A DNA stretch of 34,890 nucleotides. Source: Synechococcus sp. CS-1325. GTDB taxonomy: Bacteria; Cyanobacteriota; Cyanobacteriia; PCC-6307; Cyanobiaceae. This document shows positions 30,786-34,890 of the stretch, piece by piece. The notes under the pieces were generated by a model. That model was not told the origin of the DNA, did no database searches, and was given only the letters and a program-made list of their open reading frames with translations. The number at the start of each line of letters is the position of its first letter. Position 1 is the stretch's first letter. A program made the translations under genes and the position numbers. The stretch is taken from positions 1-34,890 of the forward strand of contig JAHLYW010000032.1 of assembly GCA_025128135.1 (NCBI GenBank), read 5' to 3'.

Positions 30786-31880
30786 TCAACGAACACTGCC
30801 ATAGGCATCAAGATGCTGCTGGACCAGACGATCCATCTCGTAGTGGTGGCGCAGGCTCGCGTATCCCTCAGGTCCGAGGCGACGGCTTGGTCGTTGCAGA
30901 TCCGCTGCTGAATGACTCCTCAGCCAGTCCGCCCAGACCCTGGCGTTGAGAGGCGACAGGAAGGTCATGAAGCCCTCGCCAACCTCACGGTGCACCTCAA
31001 TGTCTGAGGCCACGATCGGGGTGTCGCAAGCCAGAGCCTCAATCAGGGGCAAGGAAAAACCCTCCGCAAGCGAGGGGACAAGCACAGCCTCGGCATGGCG
31101 ATAGAGCCAGGCCAGCATTGGATCATTGACAGGTAGCTGGAGAACAGCATGCTCAAGGCCGTGGGCGGCAATGTGTTGATGTTCTTCGGAACGCCAAGGG
31201 CCGCCACCTGCGAAGACCAGAAGCGGAAAATCACAACCCGCACCACAACCTTGATGCATCAAAGCCAGAGCTCGCAACAAGGTCTGGCCATTCTTGTAGG
31301 CATACCGCTTGCCGACCATCAACCAGAAGCGCCGACCCACAAGCCTGTCCACCTGTTGGGGCTGGATCCTATCCATGGCTGTTGCCAGATGAATCACCCG
31401 AAGAGGTGTGCATAGACCTGGATGAAAGAAAGTGAGATCATCAGCAGAGGCAGCACTGATGCTGATGATCAGGTCTGAAGCAGAAAACCAGGCGCGCTTG
31501 TTTGCGTGGGGAGAGCGCAGAGCAGGAAGAAAGAAGTGCTCTGGATGTCGCTCCGGAACCATGTCAAAGAGAGAGCTCACAAGGCGCTGTTCAGTGCGTA
31601 GCCTGTATGGACGACCGCCATAGAAGGTTGCATGGATCACATCGGCTTGGCGCCATGGCGGTGTGTTCAACCACCCTCTGGATTGCTTCGGGGCAAGCCT
31701 GACACACACACCCGCACGCTGCAGTCCGGTGGCTAAGTCAGCAAAATAACGGCTGATGCCACCTCGACGCTGCCGGCGAAGGATCTGTGAATCGAAGCCG
31801 ATAGACAACTGACCCACAGATGGAATGCTGCCAGAAGAAAGGTAGGGAAACAGTTGGAATGAGGCTGAACAGGACCCCAT
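30786..31880 (-). CDS. Glycosyltransferase family 4 (GT-B, RfaB/WbpY-like)
   Basis: 364 residues. SIGFDSQILRRQRRGGISRYFADLATGL is the usual start of this group (Gly-rich acceptor loop GGISRY). The C-terminal donor domain shows FWLMVGKRYAYKNGQTLLRAL, LVFAGGGPWRS and the E-x7-E motif EGFSLPLIEALACDTPIVAS. These enzymes transfer sugars such as mannose or fucose from nucleotide donors during O-antigen or exopolysaccharide synthesis. The first ~20 residues (GSCSASFQLFPYLSSGS) are unusual for the family, so the true start may be the GTG or TTG near residue 22. It diverges from the GT2 gene by 70 bases that must hold both promoters. Confidence 0.88.
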   Translation of the reverse strand: MGSCSASFQLFPYLSSGSIPSVGQLSIGFDSQILRRQRRGGISRYFADLATGLQRAGVCVRLAPKQSRGWLNTPPWRQADVIHATFYGGRPYRLRTEQRLVSSLFDMVPERHPEHFFLPALRSPHANKRAWFSASDLIISISAASADDLTFFHPGLCTPLRVIHLATAMDRIQPQQVDRLVGRRFWLMVGKRYAYKNGQTLLRALALMHQGCGAGCDFPLLVFAGGGPWRSEEHQHIAAHGLEHAVLQLPVNDPMLAWLYRHAEAVLVPSLAEGFSLPLIEALACDTPIVASDIEVHREVGEGFMTFLSPLNARVWADWLRSHSAADLQRPSRRLGPEGYASLRHHYEMDRLVQQHLDAYGSVR

Positions 31881-31950
31881 CTTAAACCACGTATCCCGGT
31901 GAGTCTTAAGTCCATGGCAGGATGTTGATCAGCGCAGCCGCAAGCAGCCC

Positions 31951-32868
31951 ATGGCCCAAGCCCCTGCAGGCGGGGAAACCCACGGAATGGCTCGGACTGA
32001 CCAGGAGACCGCTGCAAGCCCCCAGCCGCTTATCACGATCATCACCCCTTGCCTGAATGCTGTCGACACCATCGTTGAAAACGTTCTGAGTGTTCTGGAA
32101 GCCCGCGTGACGCTGACACGAAGTGGCTGGGAACTCGAACATCTCATCATTGATGGCGGCTCCGTTGACGGCACTGCAGAGTTGGTGTCCAGTCACGCTG
32201 CGAAGCATTCCTTCTGCCGGTGGGTCTCCAACATCAGCGGTGGCCCCTATGCCGCTATGAATGCAGGGCTTGAGCAAGCCAGCGGACGTTACACCCATGT
32301 CCTGAATTCTGATGATCTGCTGCTCGATCCCCGTGCCTATGCAGGCTTTCTGCAGGAGGGACAGGTGAAAGAAGCGCGCGTGATGATTGCATCGATCGGC
32401 TACTTCAGACGACCTGCTCAGCACCTGAAGAGCCTCTGGCTTGTTCACCCTATCCCAGCCGACATAAGCAAATGGCGACAGCAACTTTTACGAGGACTGC
32501 ATTATCCTCACCCAGGATTCATTGCCGAGACAGAACTCTACAAGACGGTAGCGTTTGACGAGCAATATGGCCTTTCGGCTGACTACAAACTGATGCAATC
32601 CATCCTGCTTGGATCGGCAGTACCCCAAACTACGATGATCTGCAGCCAACCCTTGGTTGCCATGGCGGAGGGGGGGGCGACAGGCAACTGGAAGGCCATC
32701 CTTAAGGGGTGCAGGCAACTGGCTGCCATCAATAAAGAATTGGGGATACAGGCTTCCGGCGCGAAGCGATACTGGGGAAAGGTGAGGCAAAGGCTACGGC
32801 CCCTATCTCAACAGATAACCATCAGAAAAGCCGGAGACTCTGCACGAGGCAAGGTTGAGGATTATTGA
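31951..32868 (+). CDS. Glycosyltransferase family 2 protein (WcaA-like)
   Basis: 305 residues from ATG 31951, though ATG 31987 (MARTDQETA) is about equally likely. GT-A motifs: ITIITPCLNAVDTIVENVL, ELEHLIIDGGSVDGTAEL, ISGGPYAAMNAGLEQASGR and HVLNSDDLLLDPRAY with the acidic pair. The second half contains LHYPHPGFIAETELY and DEQYGLSADYKLM, typical of GT2 enzymes in capsule and colanic-acid-like clusters. It is the only plus-strand gene of the polysaccharide region and lies nearest the tRNA gene. The C-terminus is basic (TIRKAGDSARGK). Confidence 0.88.
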   Translation: MAQAPAGGETHGMARTDQETAASPQPLITIITPCLNAVDTIVENVLSVLEARVTLTRSGWELEHLIIDGGSVDGTAELVSSHAAKHSFCRWVSNISGGPYAAMNAGLEQASGRYTHVLNSDDLLLDPRAYAGFLQEGQVKEARVMIASIGYFRRPAQHLKSLWLVHPIPADISKWRQQLLRGLHYPHPGFIAETELYKTVAFDEQYGLSADYKLMQSILLGSAVPQTTMICSQPLVAMAEGGATGNWKAILKGCRQLAAINKELGIQASGAKRYWGKVRQRLRPLSQQITIRKAGDSARGKVEDY

Positions 32869-33215
32869 TAGAAAGGGGTTGTCCGCAAATCACTGCAAGC
32901 AGGGTGCATGGTTGATGGTCAAGTTCATGTTTCGTTGTGTGCAGCATCCATCCAGAATCAACGCGACCAAGCGACCGGCCTCCACTTCCGGGGGCCGATG
33001 ACTTGCCAACGTCTCCGAACGTGCCGGGGGCAGCAGCTCGGAGCAGTGGGCACCGGCTGCGCCCCCTTCATCACGGACAACAGAGGCGTGAGGCGCGCCG
33101 AGGGCCTCAGCTCGCTGGTTCCCGCAAGGGGGGTTGCCATGGCGCACACCCGATGGTGCATGATGGATCTGTTGGCGGCGATGCCGTCCACAACGCCTGC
33201 TACCTCAGGTGATCT
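32869..33215. other. Intergenic stretch of about 350 bases before tRNA-Gly
   Basis: GC rises again from here. Frames on both strands are open for about 80-100 codons, but they lack ribosome sites and motifs and look random. An imperfect hairpin (CTCCGA near 33013 with TCGGAG near 33039) is visible. No tRNA promoter elements are obvious beyond general AT-poor sequence. Confidence 0.45.
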
Positions 33216-33287
33216 GCGGATGTAGCTCAGTGGTAGAGCATCTCCTTGCCAAGGAGAGGGTCGAGAGTTCGAATCTCTTCATCCGCT
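33216..33287 (+). tRNA. tRNA-Gly (anticodon GCC)
   Basis: A 72-base cloverleaf. The acceptor arms GCGGATG (33216-33222) and CATCCGC (33280-33286) pair perfectly, with discriminator T at 33287. The D-arm reads AGCTCAGTGGTAGAGCA, the anticodon stem CTCCT/AGGAG encloses TGCCA with anticodon GCC, and the T-arm GAGAGTTCGAATCTCT has the standard TTCGAAT loop. CCA is not encoded. It would decode GGC/GGT codons. Confidence 0.95.
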
Positions 33288-33960
33288 TGATTCAACCGCC
33301 ACCGCCGCATCAATCCAGGCGGCACTCAAAGAGTCGTGGGGCTGGCTGCCTTGGCTTCGCCTGCGGCCGTCTCCAGCAGAATCAGCGGCTCCAAGACCTC
33401 TATCCTGGCAGTGGGGCTCACAGCTGGCGCCTGGGCCATCCCGGTTTCAGGTTGGGCCACAGCCAGTGTGACCCTGGGCCGGTGGGCACTGCCTGTGGCC
33501 AGGTCGTTCTTGTGCATCGGGGCATCTGGCCGATCACGTCATCGCTGGCCAACGACCAGCTGGCGGGGATTTCAGGAGCTGCCTGCCCAGCCTGCGCTGC
33601 TTGCAGAGGCCAGAACATCTGCTGAACAGCCCCGGCAGCCCGGCTGCTTGAGGTTGGTGGCCGCAATTGGATTCACCCCAAGGCGGCAGCAACTGGGCAG
33701 GCCATCCCGCAATGCCACCACCGACCCGATGGAGTCACAGCGGGCGGATCCCCTCTGATGTGCCGCTGCTGCCCTGCTGAACGCCCAAGAGAAGCTCAAC
33801 GGGTAACAACCAACTCGCCGACTGGCACCAGGCAAAACCGCTGCCTGGCGATAGCCCTACCTGGCCTCCACTGCAGAAAGATCAGGTTACGAAGGGATAA
33901 GGGATGAAATCGAGACTTTTTGCGATGCTAAACTTCTAAAGTTATAAAAACATATTTTGT
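33288..33960. other. About 670 bases without a confident gene between tRNA-Gly and the RTX gene
   Basis: High GC in the first 450 bases. A 140-residue plus frame from GTG 33336 has a hydrophobic start (SILAVGLTAGAWAIPVSG) but then becomes Arg/Ser/Pro-rich like a non-coding frame. A 63-residue minus frame (33326-33517, Ala/Thr-rich) opposes it. Neither is supported. The last 70 bases (33890-33960) become AT-rich and hold the RTX gene promoter. Confidence 0.4.
33919..33948 (+). promoter_or_regulatory. Putative promoter of the RTX gene
   Basis: TTGCGA (33919-33924) and TATAAA (33943-33948) form a -35/-10 pair with an 18-base spacer in an AT-rich stretch. Transcription would begin about six bases before ATG 33961, so the message would have almost no leader, and no Shine-Dalgarno sequence is visible. 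Confidence 0.4.
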
Positions 33961-34890
33961 ATGCCGACATTTATTGGTACCGATTTAGGCAACACCGTAT
34001 CTTCTGGTGTTTTTGACACATGGTATGGGCTGGGCGGCAACGACGATCTCACTTCCTCAACCCCTGGGTTTACTTACATGGAAGGAGGGGAAGGCAACGA
34101 CAGGCTTGATGCCAATGGAGGCAATTCAGATCTGTATGGTGGAAGCGGAAATGATTTGATATTAGGGCCATCCGGCGCCTTCGCAAGCTTTATGTATGGA
34201 GGCGCAGGAAACGATAGACTAAGAAGCTTCGGCACCTCTGGTGATTATCTTGATGGTGGTCAAGGTGCCGACAGACTGGATGGCAGCAGCGGAGACGACA
34301 CTCTCTTGGGTGGTGACGGCTTCGACAATCAACTTGCAAATATCTTAGTAGGGCCTGGAAACTCTCCGATCGCGGGTGGCCTCTTTGGAAACGGTGGCAA
34401 CGATTATCTGGATGGCGGTAACGGGAATGATTTCCTTGATGGTGGAACTGGTAACGATGTGCTGGTCGGTGGCACGGGCAACGACACCTTGAACGGTGGC
34501 GCCAATGATGATCTGATCTATTCCAGTTTCCGCTCAGGCTCCACTGTGGGCTCTGCCGATGCAGCCTCCACCGGCAATGGCGGCTCCGGAAACGACAGCC
34601 TGATAGCCAACGGCAAAGATACAATGTTCGGCGGAACTGGAGATGATCTCCTTTATGCCAGCACCAGTAACATCGCCACGTTCTATGGAGATGAAGGTGC
34701 CGATACCTTGATCGGCAGATATTCGGGTGATATCCTCATCGGTGGTGCCGACAACGACGTCCTGATCGGCAACGGTGGCAACGATTACCTCCTTGGGGGC
34801 ACCGGCTCCGATTACTTCGATTTCCGTTCTGATATCGAGCCTGGAGTATTCGATTACATCGGAGATTTCAACATCGGTGGTGCCGCAGAC
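33961..34890 (+). CDS. RTX (hemolysin-type calcium-binding repeat) protein, N-terminal part
   Basis: Open frame of 310 codons from ATG 33961 to the right edge. After a short start (MPTFIGTDLGNTVSSGVF) almost the whole sequence consists of nonapeptide repeats of the form GGxGNDxLx: GGEGNDRLD, GGSGNDLIL, GGAGNDRLR, GGNGNDFLD, GGTGNDVLV, GGTGNDTLN, GGTGDDLLY and more, in two or three blocks separated by spacers. Such repeats bind calcium in a parallel beta-roll after export, normally by a type I system using a C-terminal signal that would lie beyond the window. No N-terminal signal peptide is present. Cyanobacterial members are large surface or motility-related proteins. Base composition is lower in GC than the core genes. 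Function otherwise unknown. Confidence 0.93.
   Translation, partial: MPTFIGTDLGNTVSSGVFDTWYGLGGNDDLTSSTPGFTYMEGGEGNDRLDANGGNSDLYGGSGNDLILGPSGAFASFMYGGAGNDRLRSFGTSGDYLDGGQGADRLDGSSGDDTLLGGDGFDNQLANILVGPGNSPIAGGLFGNGGNDYLDGGNGNDFLDGGTGNDVLVGGTGNDTLNGGANDDLIYSSFRSGSTVGSADAASTGNGGSGNDSLIANGKDTMFGGTGDDLLYASTSNIATFYGDEGADTLIGRYSGDILIGGADNDVLIGNGGNDYLLGGTGSDYFDFRSDIEPGVFDYIGDFNIGGAAD

Noticed and set aside
33336..33758. 140-codon plus frame between tRNA-Gly and the RTX gene
   Set aside because: The N-terminal hydrophobic part is plausible, but the rest is Arg/Pro/Ser-rich without structure, there is no ribosome site, and opposing frames are similarly open.
1..34890. Search for CRISPR repeats, prophage genes, restriction or abortive-infection operons
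   Set aside because: No regularly spaced repeats, no integrase, no capsid or defence motifs were seen. The only mobile or toxin-antitoxin traces are the IS5 gene and the broken nucleotidyltransferase near the left edge.

Overview
The window looks like the chromosome of a GC-rich marine or freshwater picocyanobacterium of the Synechococcus/Cyanobium type. Support comes from the gene set: a group 2 sigma factor without region 1.1, a phytol-kinase-like membrane enzyme, AcnB, an ArsS-type arsenosugar radical SAM enzyme, a methylglyoxal-synthase/lipid-kinase fusion and an RTX surface protein, together with strongly GC-biased codon use. The species assignment is inference from gene content only.

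Layout. 1-1185: an IS5-type transposase running off the left edge, a broken minimal nucleotidyltransferase (antitoxin-like) gene and a small membrane protein. 1287-8321: a molybdenum-cofactor region (MOSC protein, moaB, moaD-moaE, moeA, moaC), interrupted by a metallophosphoesterase and lipid kinase pair; moaA is not in the window. 8347-13230: a SAM methyltransferase divergent from arsS, then a TVP38-family membrane protein, an isochorismatase-like hydrolase, a FUSC-like membrane fragment and an MFS exporter. 13273-22611: housekeeping genes, namely polyphosphate kinase, sigma factor, phytol/polyprenol kinase, a small unknown protein, DAHP synthase with a clear terminator, aconitase B, a small lipoprotein and a VOC protein.

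22612-32868 is a cell-surface polysaccharide island with visibly lower GC. On the minus strand lie a C-methyltransferase, an FkbM-like methyltransferase and a DUF6165 protein, then a GT9-like transferase, a GT2 transferase with a long unknown N-terminal region and a GMD-like epimerase/dehydratase, the last three joined by 4-base ATGA overlaps. A GT4 and a GT2 gene diverge at the right end. Gaps of about 0.6 kb without convincing genes separate these blocks, which suggests decay or recombination. The island is followed by a tRNA-Gly(GCC) gene, about 670 bases without a confident gene, and the start of an RTX calcium-binding protein cut by the right edge.

I see no CRISPR array, prophage or recognisable defence operon. 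The best leads for something poorly described are the MGS-lipid kinase/phosphoesterase pair, the DUF6165/FkbM/C-methyltransferase module and the GT2 enzyme with an unknown N-terminal half.
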